This document shows, one piece after another, positions 25,404 through 33,764 of a stretch of 64,000 bases of DNA. The stretch lies in contig NZ_NNBP01000011.1 in the NCBI RefSeq assembly GCF_002803155.1, forward strand, positions 62,001 to 126,000, given 5' to 3'. The notes below the pieces were generated by a model, which did not search any database, was not told where the DNA came from, and saw only the letters and a program-made list of their open reading frames with translations. Each line of letters begins with the position of its first letter. The first letter of the stretch is position 1. A program made the position numbers and the translations under genes. Source of the DNA: Streptomyces sp. CB02959 (lineage in GTDB: Bacteria > Actinomycetota > Actinomycetes > Streptomycetales > Streptomycetaceae).

Positions 25404-26210
25404 ATGCCCGCACCCGCCCCGCCGTCCGACGGCACCGCGCAGCCCCGCCTGGAGTCCGGGGAGCCCGGTCGGCTACGGGACCGGGTCGCCCTGGTGACCG
25501 GCGGCGCCTCCGGGATCGGCGCGGCGTGTGCCGCGCGCCTGGCCGCGGAGGGCGCGGTGGTGGTCGTCGCGGACCTCGACGAGGACGGTGCGCACCGGGT
25601 GGCCGGGCAGATCGCCGCGGCCGGCGGTACGGCCCTGCCCCGCCGGATGGACGTCACCGACCCGGACGGCGTCGCCCGGGTCGTCACGGACGCCGCCGCC
25701 CTGCGCGACGGCCTGCGGATCGCGGTCAACAGCGCCGGAGTCAACGGCCCGCTCGACCCACTGGCCGACCTCTCGCCCGCCGACTTCGACAGCGTGCTGA
25801 AGGTGAACCTGTACGGCGTCTTCCACGCGATGCGCGCCCAACTGCCCGCCATGGCCCCTGCCGGCGGCGTCATCGTCAACCTCGCCTCCGTGGCGGCGCA
25901 TGCGGGCTTTCGCCGGCACGCCGCCTACGCCGCCGCCAAGCAGGGGGTCCTCGCCCTGACCCGGACCGCGGCCCGGGAGTACGCCGAGCACGGCATCCGG
26001 GTGCTGTCCGTGTCGCCGGGCATCGTCGACACCCCCATGGTCACCTCGCTGCCGCCCGGCGCCACCGACGGTCTGCTCTCCGCGATCCCTCTGGGGCGCA
26101 CCGCCCGGCCCGCCGAAGTCGCCGCGTTCATCGCGTACCTGGTGTCCGACGACGCCTCGTACCTCACGGGCAGCGACCATGTGGTGGACGGCGGCTACCT
26201 GGCCAAGTAG
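25404..26210 (+). CDS. Short-chain dehydrogenase/reductase
   Basis: NAD(P)-dependent oxidoreductase of 268 residues of the classical SDR type. It shows the cofactor loop VTGGASGIGAACA, the acidic residue VVADLDEDG that favours NAD over NADP, NSAGVNG, the Ser region NLASVAAHAG and the catalytic YAAAK. AGGAG lies eight bases before the ATG. It is 48 bases after the P450 gene in the same direction and probably oxidises an alcohol formed by it. A 20-residue hydrophilic extension precedes the Rossmann fold. Confidence 0.92.
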   Translation: MPAPAPPSDGTAQPRLESGEPGRLRDRVALVTGGASGIGAACAARLAAEGAVVVVADLDEDGAHRVAGQIAAAGGTALPRRMDVTDPDGVARVVTDAAALRDGLRIAVNSAGVNGPLDPLADLSPADFDSVLKVNLYGVFHAMRAQLPAMAPAGGVIVNLASVAAHAGFRRHAAYAAAKQGVLALTRTAAREYAEHGIRVLSVSPGIVDTPMVTSLPPGATDGLLSAIPLGRTARPAEVAAFIAYLVSDDASYLTGSDHVVDGGYLAK

Positions 26211-26240
26211 CGCACCGGGAGGCCGGATCGCCGCTGCCCG

Positions 26241-27230
26241 CTAGACGGACGTCCGGAAGCGGTTCCGGTATGCGGTCGGTGTCGTGTCGAGCTTCCGGCG
26301 GAACGCGCGGACGAGGGTGTCGGTGGTGTTGAATCCGCAGGCGGACGCGATGCGTTCGAGGGTGTCGTCCGTGGATTCCAGTCGGTTGCGGGCGGCCTCC
26401 ACCCGGGCCGCTTCGACGTAGGCGGCGGGCGTCATGCCGAGTTCGGTCTTGAAGATGCGGGTCAGCTGCCGTTCGCCGACCCGGGCGTGGGCGGCGAGAG
26501 CGGAGACGGTGAGGCTCTCGGCGATGTTGCGGGTGATGTGGTGGCGGAGCTCGTCCATCCGCCGGGTGGTCGAGACGGGTTCCATCGGGACGCTGAACTG
26601 GCTCTGTCCGCTGGGACGTTTGAGGTACATCACGAGCTGCCTGGCGACGCGCAGGGCGGCGGCCTCGCCGAAGTCCTCGGCCACCAGGGCGAGCGACAGG
26701 TCCAGGCAGGCGCTGATACCCGCGCCGGTCCACACGTCGCGGTCGCGGATGAAGATCGGATCGGCGTCGACCTCGATCGAGGGGTGTTCGGCGGCGAGTT
26801 GCTGCGCGGTCGACCAGTGGGTCGTGGCGCGTCGGCCGTCGAGGAGTCCGGCGGCGGCGAGGATGTGCGCTCCGACGCAGACGGAGGCGACGCGCCGGGT
26901 CCGCCCCGCGAGCGTCCTGACCCAGTCGACCACGGCGGGGTCGGTGCGGGCGCGGATGCGGCGTTCGCCGTCGACCTCGACCGAACCGGGAACCATCAGG
27001 GTGTCGATGCTCCTCTTGGACACCTCGTGGAAGGTGGTGTCGGGGAGGACGCGGACCCCGGCGAAGGTCGTGACGGGGTCCATGGTTTCGGCGGCCAGGG
27101 CGACGCGGTACCCCGCCGCGTCGTCCAACTCGCGTCGCAGCAGGGCGAACACCTCCGGCGGGCCGGTGACGTCCAGCAGGTCGACGCCGTCGAAGAGGAC
27201 GACGACGATGAACCGTTCGGTGCTGCTCAA
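26241..27230 (-). CDS. GlxA/FtrA-type AraC-family regulator
   Basis: Regulator of 329 residues. The N-terminal 190 residues form a DJ-1/PfpI-like domain (VVLFDGVDLLDVTGPPEVF; VASVCVGAHILAAAGLLDG, with Cys at the nucleophile elbow). The C-terminal part is a double helix-turn-helix of the AraC type (ARVGERQLTRIFKTELGMTP and RIASACGFNTTDTLVRAFRR). Such proteins usually sense a metabolite and activate a divergent gene, here the isochorismatase-family hydrolase. A 20-bp inverted repeat in the shared promoter region is a likely binding site. It has no clear tie to the terpenoid genes, which end 30 bases from its stop. Confidence 0.9.
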   Translation of the reverse strand: MSSTERFIVVVLFDGVDLLDVTGPPEVFALLRRELDDAAGYRVALAAETMDPVTTFAGVRVLPDTTFHEVSKRSIDTLMVPGSVEVDGERRIRARTDPAVVDWVRTLAGRTRRVASVCVGAHILAAAGLLDGRRATTHWSTAQQLAAEHPSIEVDADPIFIRDRDVWTGAGISACLDLSLALVAEDFGEAAALRVARQLVMYLKRPSGQSQFSVPMEPVSTTRRMDELRHHITRNIAESLTVSALAAHARVGERQLTRIFKTELGMTPAAYVEAARVEAARNRLESTDDTLERIASACGFNTTDTLVRAFRRKLDTTPTAYRNRFRTSV

Positions 27231-27339
27231 GGGGGCTCCGTCCGGCCGGCGACGGCAAGGGCGACGGCGATGCGAGGGGCGTGAGCGGAAGTGCGCGAGG
27301 GGAAGGGTGACGCCTCGCGGATGTCCGTATCTGCAGGTT

Positions 27340-27359
27340 ACATGTCATTGCCGACATGT
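27340..27359. promoter_or_regulatory. Inverted repeat 7-6-7 in a divergent promoter
   Basis: ACATGTC and GACATGT flank six bases. The element is midway between the AraC-type regulator (start 27230) and the hydrolase (start 27438) and is a likely operator for that regulator. Confidence 0.5.
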
Positions 27360-27437
27360 GCGGTGGCTCCTAGCGTGGGAGACGGCCACCGCGTGCTGGC
27401 CCTGACGAATCGACATGCAGCCCGAGGGGACACTTCC

Positions 27438-28028
27438 ATGCCTACGACCACCCTGCGCGAACTCAACGGTCTCGACCAGACTCCGGCCTCGCTGGCCGAC
27501 GCGACCCTGATCCTGGTCGACTACCAGAACACCTACACCCGCGGCGTGATGGAGCTGACGGGGTGGCGGCCCGCCCTGGACGCCGCCGCCGCGCTGCTGG
27601 CCGACGCCCGGGAGGCCGGCGCGAAGGTCATCCACGTGATCCACGACAGCGGGGAGGGGTCCGCGTACGACATCCGGGCCGAGATCGGCCAGATCCACCC
27701 CAGTGTGGCGCCCGTTGACGGTGAGCATGTCGTCGTGAAGGGCGCTCCCGACTCGTTCGTCGGCACCGATCTGGGGGAGCGCGTCGACGCCGCCGGCAAC
27801 CAGGACGTCATCGTCGTCGGATTCATGACCCACATGTGCGTGACCTTCACCGCGCAGGGCGCCTTCCTGCGCGGCAACCGGCCCACCGTGGTCGCCGACG
27901 CCTGCGCGACCCGGCCCCTGCGGACGGCGGTCGCCGAACAGCCCGCCGACCAGATCCACCACGGTGCCCTCGCCACGATCGCCGACCTCTACGGGGTGGT
28001 CGTCCCCACGGCCGCGTCGTTGCGCTGA
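27438..28028 (+). CDS. Isochorismatase-family cysteine hydrolase
   Basis: Enzyme of 196 residues with the Asp-Lys-Cys triad of the family: Asp in LILVDYQNTYT, Lys in VVVKGAPDSFVG, and Cys in GFMTHMCVTFTA preceded by the usual cis-peptide region. Family members hydrolyse amides, nicotinamide or isochorismate; the residue pattern is compatible with an amidase, but the substrate is open. GAGGGG precedes the ATG. It is divergent from the AraC-type regulator, which presumably controls it. A long hairpin follows the stop. Confidence 0.88.
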   Translation: MPTTTLRELNGLDQTPASLADATLILVDYQNTYTRGVMELTGWRPALDAAAALLADAREAGAKVIHVIHDSGEGSAYDIRAEIGQIHPSVAPVDGEHVVVKGAPDSFVGTDLGERVDAAGNQDVIVVGFMTHMCVTFTAQGAFLRGNRPTVVADACATRPLRTAVAEQPADQIHHGALATIADLYGVVVPTAASLR

Positions 28029-28029
28029 G

Positions 28030-28115
28030 CGCCGGCCCGGCGGGCGAGGCGGGAACGGGGCCCGCCGCACCCTCGTGCCGGTGCGGTGGGTCCCGCGCCG
28101 GCACGCCGGGCCGAC
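28030..28115. terminator. Large GC-rich hairpin between convergent genes
   Basis: GCCCGCCGCACC pairs with GGTGCGGTGGGT with one mismatch, and outer segments GCGCCGGCCCGGCG and CGCCGGGCCG can extend it. It separates the hydrolase and GNAT genes, which converge. Confidence 0.45.
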
Positions 28116-28120
28116 GCGGT

Positions 28121-28594
28121 CTACCGCGGGCCGTCCGCCCGCCAGCGCAGGGTCATGTCGGGCAGCGACTCCATGTTGCGGCTGCCGTCGTTGGTGTCGA
28201 CCACCGTGAAGCCGTGCCGTTCGTAGAACGCCCGCGCACCGGTGTTCTGTTGGAAGACGAACAGCGACACCTCGCCGGGGCTGTCCCGCTTGACCTCGTC
28301 GAGGAGCAGCGTCCCGATGCCCTGGCGCAGGACGTCCGGGCGGAGGTAGAGGTCGTGGAGCTCGCTGCCCTCGGCGGCGGCGTAGCCGACGATCTCGGTG
28401 CCGCGCACCGCGACCCACGTCCGGTACCGGGTCAGCACCAGGTCCCGGATCCACTGGGTCACCTCGTCGTGGTCGTGCTGCTGCGGAGGCAGGTACGGCA
28501 TGGTCGCCGCCCGGGAGGCGAGGTGGATATGGGCGACCGGGGCCGCGTCCGCCGCCTCCGCGCGCCGGATCACGATCGTTCCGTCGAGAGTCAT
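28121..28594 (-). CDS. GNAT-family N-acetyltransferase
   Basis: Protein of about 157 residues with the GNAT fold: IVIRRAEAADAAPVAHIH at the start, the acetyl-CoA loop region LYLRPDVLRQGIGTLLL (a form of R/Q-x-x-G-x-G/A) and FVFQQNTGARAFYERHGF at the end. The substrate is unknown. The start is set at ATG 28594; there is no strong ribosome site. It is divergent from the DUF2470 gene, and the iron box at 28669 lies 74 bases upstream, so iron control of this gene is also possible. Confidence 0.85.
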   Translation of the reverse strand: MTLDGTIVIRRAEAADAAPVAHIHLASRAATMPYLPPQQHDHDEVTQWIRDLVLTRYRTWVAVRGTEIVGYAAAEGSELHDLYLRPDVLRQGIGTLLLDEVKRDSPGEVSLFVFQQNTGARAFYERHGFTVVDTNDGSRNMESLPDMTLRWRADGPR

Positions 28595-28668
28595 CGCAGG
28601 AACGTACCGCGGAGGGGGCGCGCCCGCCCGGCCGGGGCTCCTTCGCATGCCGGGGCGGGAGGTGTAAG

Positions 28669-28687
28669 TTAGGTTAGGCAAACCTAA
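28669..28687. promoter_or_regulatory. DmdR/IdeR iron box
   Basis: TTAGGTTAGGCAAACCTAA differs from the Streptomyces DmdR1 consensus (TTAGGTTAGGCTAACCTAA) at one central base. It lies 33 bases before the DUF2470 ATG, so expression should rise when iron is scarce. Confidence 0.88.
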
Positions 28688-28720
28688 GTAGCCCTCCCCG
28701 GTCGCCCCTGGAGAACCCGG

Positions 28721-29425
28721 ATGCGTCTTTCCCGTGCCCGTGCTGGTACCCCGACCGCCGCCGAGCGTGTCTGCTCGATCCTGGCCGCCGCGCACTCCAT
28801 GACGGTGGTGAGCGACGGGCACCACACCGAACTGCGGCGGCTCGACGGCACCGGCGCGATGGGCCACTTCCACCTGCACGCCCCGTGCCGGCGCGACGGC
28901 GGCCAGGCGGCCGGGCGCGTCCCGGTCCGGCTGGAACTCACCGACATCGCGCCCACGTCCGTGCGCGACCGCCTGCGGGCCCGCGTCACGGTGGCCGGGC
29001 TGCTGGCCGCCCCGTACCGCCCGGATTCCGGGAAGGGCACCTGCATGGAGTTCGGCCAAGCGGTCCTCGAAGACGCCGAGGGGCGCACCTACGTCACCTT
29101 CGAAGCCCTGGAGGCCGCGGAACCCCACCCCGTGGCGACGAGCGAGGCGGGCATGCTGACCCACCTCGTCGACCACCACGCCGAACTCGTGCCGCTGCTG
29201 CTGCGCCTCGTCCGCCCGCTGCCGGCAGCCGGCGTGCGGCGCGTGCTCCCGGTGCGGCTGGACCGCTACGGCCTGACCCTGCGACTCGAATACGCGCACG
29301 GCCACCGCGACGTCCGGCTGCCGTTCACCACACCGCTCACCCGCGTCGACCAGGCCGGCCCCCGGATCCACGCCCTCGCGGCCGCGGCGCGCCGCCTCTC
29401 GCACAGCGGCCACCTGCTGACCTGA
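28721..29425 (+). CDS. DUF2470-type protein under iron control
   Basis: Protein of 234 residues. The sequence (AAERVCSILAAAHSMTVVSD; FHLHAPC; MEFGQAVLEDAEGRTYVT; LVDHHAELVPLLLRLVRPLP) resembles DUF2470-containing proteins, a domain often found with heme-utilisation HugZ-type proteins and in small actinomycete proteins near siderophore genes. It contains several His that could bind metal or heme. The perfect iron box just upstream supports a role in iron or heme handling. No signal peptide or membrane helix is seen, so it should be cytoplasmic. It converges with the aminotransferase gene. Confidence 0.75.
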   Translation: MRLSRARAGTPTAAERVCSILAAAHSMTVVSDGHHTELRRLDGTGAMGHFHLHAPCRRDGGQAAGRVPVRLELTDIAPTSVRDRLRARVTVAGLLAAPYRPDSGKGTCMEFGQAVLEDAEGRTYVTFEALEAAEPHPVATSEAGMLTHLVDHHAELVPLLLRLVRPLPAAGVRRVLPVRLDRYGLTLRLEYAHGHRDVRLPFTTPLTRVDQAGPRIHALAAAARRLSHSGHLLT

Positions 29426-29443
29426 GCCGCCCGAAGGCCCGGC

Positions 29444-30223
29444 TCAGAGGCGGTCGTCGGGGAGGTCCAGATAGCGCTGCCGCAGTGCGTCGAGCATCGG
29501 GTGCGCGGTGTCCAGCGGCACGTCGTCGACGGCGGCGAGGGGCCGCACGCCGATCGCCGTATTGGTGGCGAACGCGGCGCGAAATTCCGGGAGTTCCGTG
29601 CGCGGAACGGGGCGCCGCCGCCATGTGTGCACGGCTTGGAGCAGGCGCATGGTCACCCCCGGCAGCACCCGCGCCGCCGGCCAGACGACGCGATCCCGGG
29701 CGTCGATGAAGGCGACGTTCCACGTCGCGCCTTCGGCCAGCAGGCCGGTGTCCGGCTCGGTGAACAGCGCGTCGTCGAAGCCGGCCCGCTGCGCGGCCCG
29801 CCGGGCGGCCAACTGCCCGAAGAGTCCGACGTGTTTCACCTCGGGCAGCTCCCGCTGGTACGCGACGGTGGTGACCCGCAACGGTGACGACGCGTCCCCC
29901 ACGGGACGGCAGGTGACCAGGAGGCGCGGCTCGGCGTCGGCCCCGGGCCGCGCCACCCCCAGTCCGGGGTCGAACGCCGTCACCCGCACGGCCAGCGAAC
30001 CCGTCCGCCCGTCCACCGCCTGCGTGATCAGGTCGCGGATCCGCACGCGGTCCAGCGCCGCGTCGAACACGGTCCGGCAGTCGGCCTCCAGGCGGTCCAG
30101 GTGCAGTGACAGCCCCTTGACGCGCCCGTCGTCGACGCGCAGCGTGGTGAAGTGCCCGAAATTGGTGAGCGCCAGTGCCTTGAGCTCATCGACACCGACC
30201 GGTTCGCCGTTGAGGTAGTCCAT
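29444..30223 (-). CDS. Class IV aminotransferase / aminodeoxychorismate lyase-like
   Basis: PLP enzyme of 259 residues in fold type IV. The PLP lysine is in LPEVKHVGLFGQL; the phosphate-binding region is in ATWNVAFI and FATNTAIGVRPL; the N-terminal GHFTTLRVDDGRVKGLSLHL is typical of actinomycete members annotated as aminotransferase class IV. Possible reactions are aminodeoxychorismate lyase or D-amino-acid transaminase; sequence alone cannot decide. It starts at ATG 30223 (MDYLNGEPVGVDE). The region upstream of it is a set of broken genes, so it is likely monocistronic. Confidence 0.86.
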   Translation of the reverse strand: MDYLNGEPVGVDELKALALTNFGHFTTLRVDDGRVKGLSLHLDRLEADCRTVFDAALDRVRIRDLITQAVDGRTGSLAVRVTAFDPGLGVARPGADAEPRLLVTCRPVGDASSPLRVTTVAYQRELPEVKHVGLFGQLAARRAAQRAGFDDALFTEPDTGLLAEGATWNVAFIDARDRVVWPAARVLPGVTMRLLQAVHTWRRRPVPRTELPEFRAAFATNTAIGVRPLAAVDDVPLDTAHPMLDALRQRYLDLPDDRL

Positions 30224-30236
30224 CGGGTCAGTCTGG

Positions 30237-30411
30237 CATCGGCGCCGGGGGCGCGCGGCGACTGGGAGGCCAGGGCGATGTGCCGGGCGGCCTGACGTCT
30301 GGTCGGCCGCCGGAGGTCGTGGGCGTCGGCCGGCACCGTTCCGGAGTCCGGTCGGTGCAGGCGGGCGACGGCCCGCAGCAGAGTGGACTTCCCGCAGCCG
30401 GGGCCCACGAT
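30237..30411 (-). pseudogene. Fragment of a siderophore ABC transporter ATPase
   Basis: A minus-strand frame shows the Walker A region IVGPGCGKSTLLRAVARLHRP, with DSGTV and RRQAARHIALASQSPRAP after it, as in FecE-type ATPases. The start, the signature motif and Walker B are absent: less than a quarter of the gene remains. It is joined directly to a permease fragment. Confidence 0.7.
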
Positions 30412-30560
30412 CGCGCGATGAGGCCGCCGACGCCGACCGCGATGCCGGCCAGGGCCACGGCGAGCGCGACGGCCCGTACGCGGCGCAGGTCCCCCCCGAG
30501 GCGGGCGGCCAGGTCGTCGGCGGAGCGCAGGAGTTGCAGCCGGTGGCCGGCAGCCAGGCG
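30412..30560 (-). pseudogene. Fragment of a FecCD-type iron-siderophore permease
   Basis: A different minus-strand frame reads AGHRLQLLRSADDLAARLGG, then DLRRVRAVALAVALAGIAVG and GGLIARS. This fits the helix region before the EAA-like loop of FecCD permeases. It changes frame at about 30412 into the ATPase fragment, so a deletion removed the permease end and the ATPase start. Confidence 0.6.
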
Positions 30561-30693
30561 GAGCGACACCGTCACCACCGGCGCGAACCCCAACCACGTC
30601 ACCGTGGCCCACGGCACGGCGTTCGTCCTCGCCGAGTCCGGCTCCGGCCCCGCCGGCCAGGACGAGCTGCACCGCTTCCGCGTCACCCGCTGA
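30561..30693 (+). pseudogene. 3' remnant of a YncE-like beta-propeller gene
   Basis: A plus-strand frame ends VTTGANPNHVTVAHGTAFVL, then AESGSGPAGQDELHRFRVTR and a stop. This resembles the last blade of secreted YncE/WD40-like propeller proteins. Nothing of the preceding blades remains, and it abuts the permease fragment on the other strand. Confidence 0.5.
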
Positions 30694-30879
30694 ACCGCCG
30701 CGAAGCGGCGCGCCCGTTGCCGCCCCGCCACCAGGACGACGGGCGCGCCGCACCCCGCCAACGGCCGTTCCCCTTCACTAAAAACATGCATTCCGCACGT
30801 CCTCTCCATGACAGGCATGACTGTTTCACCCTTCGCCGGCGTGACAGCGTGGCTGCTGCCACCGCCCGAGGGGAGTGCG

Positions 30880-33498
30880 ATGAACAAGGGGTACGCGGTC
30901 TTCTGCGATGCAGACCGGCAGTTCTACGACGCTCCGCACCGCGTCGCCGGCGATCCCGCCGGGCGCACCGCGCCGTACCCGGTGCTGAGCCGGGAACTGC
31001 CGGACGGCTGGCAGCGCCACCGCTCGGGCGACTGGCTGGCGTTCCGGCCGCTGGACCGCGAACTGCCCGCCCAGGGCTGGAAGATCCACGTCTCGGCCTG
31101 CCCGGACAACGCCGAACGGGTGCTGGCCGCGGTCTGGGACCACTGCGTCCCGCGCTCGGTGGCCTTCAAGTGCATACCGAGCCGCTACCTGCTGCACCAG
31201 CGCAACGCCAAGTACGCGGACCGCGGCGCCAGCGGCAAGTTCCTGACCGTGTACCCCGCCGACACGGAGGAGTGCCGGGTACTCGCCGAGGAGCTGTCCG
31301 CACTCCTCGCCGGGGAGCCGGGCCCGTACATCCTCAGCGACCTGCGCTGGGGCGCCGGCCCGGTCCACGTCCGCTACGGCGCCTTCACCGAGCGGTACTG
31401 CTACGACGAACACGGCGACCGGCGGCCGGCGATCGAGGACGCCCGGGGAAAGCTGGTCCCCGATCTCCGGGAGCCGGCCTTCCGGGTCCCGGACTGGGTT
31501 CCGCTCCCGGACTTCCTCGCACCGCACCTGGCCGCCCGCAACGCCACCACCGTCACCGACCTGCCCTACACCATCGAACGGGCCCTGCACTTCTCCAACG
31601 GCGGCGGCGTCTACGTCGCCCTCGACCGGCGCACCCAGCGGCGCGTGGTGCTCAAGGAAGCGCGGCCGCACGCCGGTCTGGCCGCGGACGAGGCGGACGC
31701 GGTCGCCCGGCTGGCGCGGGAGCGCGACGCCCTGCAACGGCTGTCCGGCCTGGCCTGCGCACCCGAAGTCCTCGACTGGTTCACCCTCGGCGAGCACACC
31801 TTCCTGGCGCTGGAGTACATCGAGGGCCGCCCCCTCAACACCTTCTTCGCCCGCCGCCACCCCCTGATCGAGAACGACCCCGGCCCCGCACGACTGGCCG
31901 ACTACACCGCATGGGCGCTGCGGGTGCACCGCATGGTGTCGGACGCGGTCGAGGAGATCCACGCCCGCGGAGTCGTCTTCAACGACCTCCACCTGTTCAA
32001 CATCATGCTCGCCGAGGACGAGTCGTCCGTGGTGCTGCTGGACTTCGAGGCGGCCTCGGTCGACGATCCGGACAGCCGCCAGACCGTCGCCAACCCCGGC
32101 TTCGTGGCGCCCGCCGACCGCCGGGGCCCGGACGTCGACCGCTACGCCCTCGCCTGTCTGCGACTGGCTCTCTTCCTGCCGCTGACCAGCCTGTGCGCCC
32201 TCGACCGGGGAAAGTCCGCGCATCTGGCCCGGATCGCCGCCGAACAGTTCCCGGTGCCGCGGGAGTTCCTGGCGGCGGCGGTCGCGGAGATCACCCGCGG
32301 CCGGCCGGCACCGGTGACGGCGGACCGGGACGCGTCCCGCACCGCAGCACCGAGCGCACCCGACGCCTACCTCCCGGTCCGCCTCGACGACTGGCCGCGC
32401 AGCCGGGACTCCATGGTCCGCGCCCTGCTGGCCTCGGCCACCCCCGAGCGCGAGGACCGGATCTTCCCCGGCGACATCGCGCAGTTCTCCGTCGCGGGCG
32501 GGGGGACGTGCGTCGCCTACGGAGCGGCGGGCGTGCTGTACGCCCTGCACGCGACCGGGGCCGAGCCCTTCCCGGCGGGCGAGGAATGGCTGCTGCGGCG
32601 CATGAAGAGCCCGGTGTCGGGCAGCCCGCTCGGCTTCTACGACGGCCTGTCCGGCGTGGCGTGGGTGCTCGACCGACTCGGCCACCGCGAACCGGCCCTG
32701 GACCTGGTCGACCTCCTCGCCGAACAGCCGTGGCAGGCGCTCGGCCCGGACCTGCACGGCGGACTGGCCGGCCTCGGCCTGGCGCTCGACGGACTGGCCG
32801 CGTCCACCGGCGAACGCGCCCTGCACGAACGGGCGTTGCGCTGCACGGAACTCGCCGTCCACCGGCTCCGGGCCGCCCACCCCACCGCCGGCCAGACGGC
32901 CCCGGCGCCCCGCGCCGGACTGCTGCACGGCGCCAGTGGCGTCGCGCTGCTCTGCCTGCGGATGTACGAACGCACCGGCGACACGGGCCTGCTGGACCTG
33001 GCCGCCGACGCCCTGCGCGGCGACCTCGACCACTGCGTGCGCAGCGCCGGCGGCACCCTCCAGGTCGACGAGGGCTGGCGCACCATGCCGTACCTCGGCG
33101 CCGGCAGCGTGGGCATCGGCATGGTCCTCGACGACTACCTCGCGCACCGCCCGGACGAGGAGTTCACCCGGGCGCGCAACGAGATCGTCCGGGCCGCGCA
33201 GGCCAAGTTCTACGCCCAACCGGGCCTGTTCCGGGGCGCGGCGGGAATGGTGCTGTACCTCAGCCGCACCACCGTCACCGGCCCCGGCACCGAACCGGCC
33301 GACCTCGGGCGGCAGATCGACTCGCTCTCCTGGGGCGCCGTCCCCTACCAGGGCCATCTGGCCTTCGCCGGGGAGCAGATGATGCGCCTCTCCATGGACC
33401 TGAGCACCGGCACCGCCGGATGCCTGCTCGCCCTGGGCAGTGCCCTGCACGACGCGCCCGTGCAGCTGCCCTTCCTCCCGCCGCTGCGGCGGCCCTGA
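30880..33498 (+). CDS. amfT: Class III lanthipeptide synthetase, RamC/AmfT-type
   Basis: Three-domain LanKC enzyme of 872 residues that matures the SapB-type peptide encoded just downstream. Residues 1-200 are the lyase-type domain (NKGYAVFCDADRQFYD; FKCIPSRYLLHQRNAKYADR). Residues 230-520 form the kinase domain that phosphorylates Ser/Thr (VVLKEARPHAG; GVVFNDLHLFNIML as catalytic loop; VVLLDFEAAS as metal loop). The C-terminal part is LanC-like (LHGASGVALLCLRMY; YLGAGSVGIGMVLDDYL) and lacks the Cys/His zinc ligands of class I and II cyclases, as expected for class III. ATG 30880 has GAGGGGAG upstream. The operon continues with the precursor and two ABC transporters. Confidence 0.95.
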   Translation: MNKGYAVFCDADRQFYDAPHRVAGDPAGRTAPYPVLSRELPDGWQRHRSGDWLAFRPLDRELPAQGWKIHVSACPDNAERVLAAVWDHCVPRSVAFKCIPSRYLLHQRNAKYADRGASGKFLTVYPADTEECRVLAEELSALLAGEPGPYILSDLRWGAGPVHVRYGAFTERYCYDEHGDRRPAIEDARGKLVPDLREPAFRVPDWVPLPDFLAPHLAARNATTVTDLPYTIERALHFSNGGGVYVALDRRTQRRVVLKEARPHAGLAADEADAVARLARERDALQRLSGLACAPEVLDWFTLGEHTFLALEYIEGRPLNTFFARRHPLIENDPGPARLADYTAWALRVHRMVSDAVEEIHARGVVFNDLHLFNIMLAEDESSVVLLDFEAASVDDPDSRQTVANPGFVAPADRRGPDVDRYALACLRLALFLPLTSLCALDRGKSAHLARIAAEQFPVPREFLAAAVAEITRGRPAPVTADRDASRTAAPSAPDAYLPVRLDDWPRSRDSMVRALLASATPEREDRIFPGDIAQFSVAGGGTCVAYGAAGVLYALHATGAEPFPAGEEWLLRRMKSPVSGSPLGFYDGLSGVAWVLDRLGHREPALDLVDLLAEQPWQALGPDLHGGLAGLGLALDGLAASTGERALHERALRCTELAVHRLRAAHPTAGQTAPAPRAGLLHGASGVALLCLRMYERTGDTGLLDLAADALRGDLDHCVRSAGGTLQVDEGWRTMPYLGAGSVGIGMVLDDYLAHRPDEEFTRARNEIVRAAQAKFYAQPGLFRGAAGMVLYLSRTTVTGPGTEPADLGRQIDSLSWGAVPYQGHLAFAGEQMMRLSMDLSTGTAGCLLALGSALHDAPVQLPFLPPLRRP

Positions 33499-33564
33499 AG
33501 CCGGCCCCGGTCACCCGGGACCGTTACCGAAGAGCACACCCGTCCCGTGACGAAAGGAAAACCG

Positions 33565-33693
33565 ATGTCCCTTCTCGACCTCCAGACCCTCCAGACCCCC
33601 GAGCCCGAGACCACCGACGAGCTGCACACCGGCAGCCGCGCGAGCCTGCTGCTCTGCGGCGACAGCAGCCTGAGCGTGACCACCTGTAACTGA
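33565..33693 (+). CDS. amfS: SapB/AmfS-type lanthipeptide precursor
   Basis: Precursor of 42 residues that is too short for most gene finders. The leader MSLLDLQTLQTPEPETTDEL contains the LLDLQ motif used by class III synthetases. The core is TGSRASLLLCGDSSLSVTTCN; it has two Ser-x-x-x-x-Cys units, SLLLC and SSLSVTTC, for two rings. From memory, S. coelicolor RamS has the same core with Ile in place of Val in SITTCN. The mature amphipathic peptide helps aerial hyphae break surface tension. AAAGGAAA precedes the ATG at suitable spacing. A strong hairpin follows within six bases, which should make the precursor more abundant than the transporters. Confidence 0.96.
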   Translation: MSLLDLQTLQTPEPETTDELHTGSRASLLLCGDSSLSVTTCN

Positions 33694-33698
33694 CCTCC

Positions 33699-33735
33699 GG
33701 TCACCCCGGGGCGCACCGAACGCCCCGGGGTGACC
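33699..33735 (+). terminator. Hairpin behind amfS (attenuator/terminator)
   Basis: A perfect 15-bp stem, GGTCACCCCGGGGCG with CGCCCCGGGGTGACC, and a seven-base loop lies right after the precursor stop. It can end part of the transcripts and stabilise the amfT-amfS mRNA. Confidence 0.75.
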
Positions 33736-33764
33736 GCCCGCACGACGGAGGTGACGTTCCCGCC

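Noticed and set aside
30534..33689. Long open plus-strand frame overlapping the lanthipeptide synthetase
   Set aside because: Arg/Pro-rich shadow frame; the synthetase in the other frame has clear domains.
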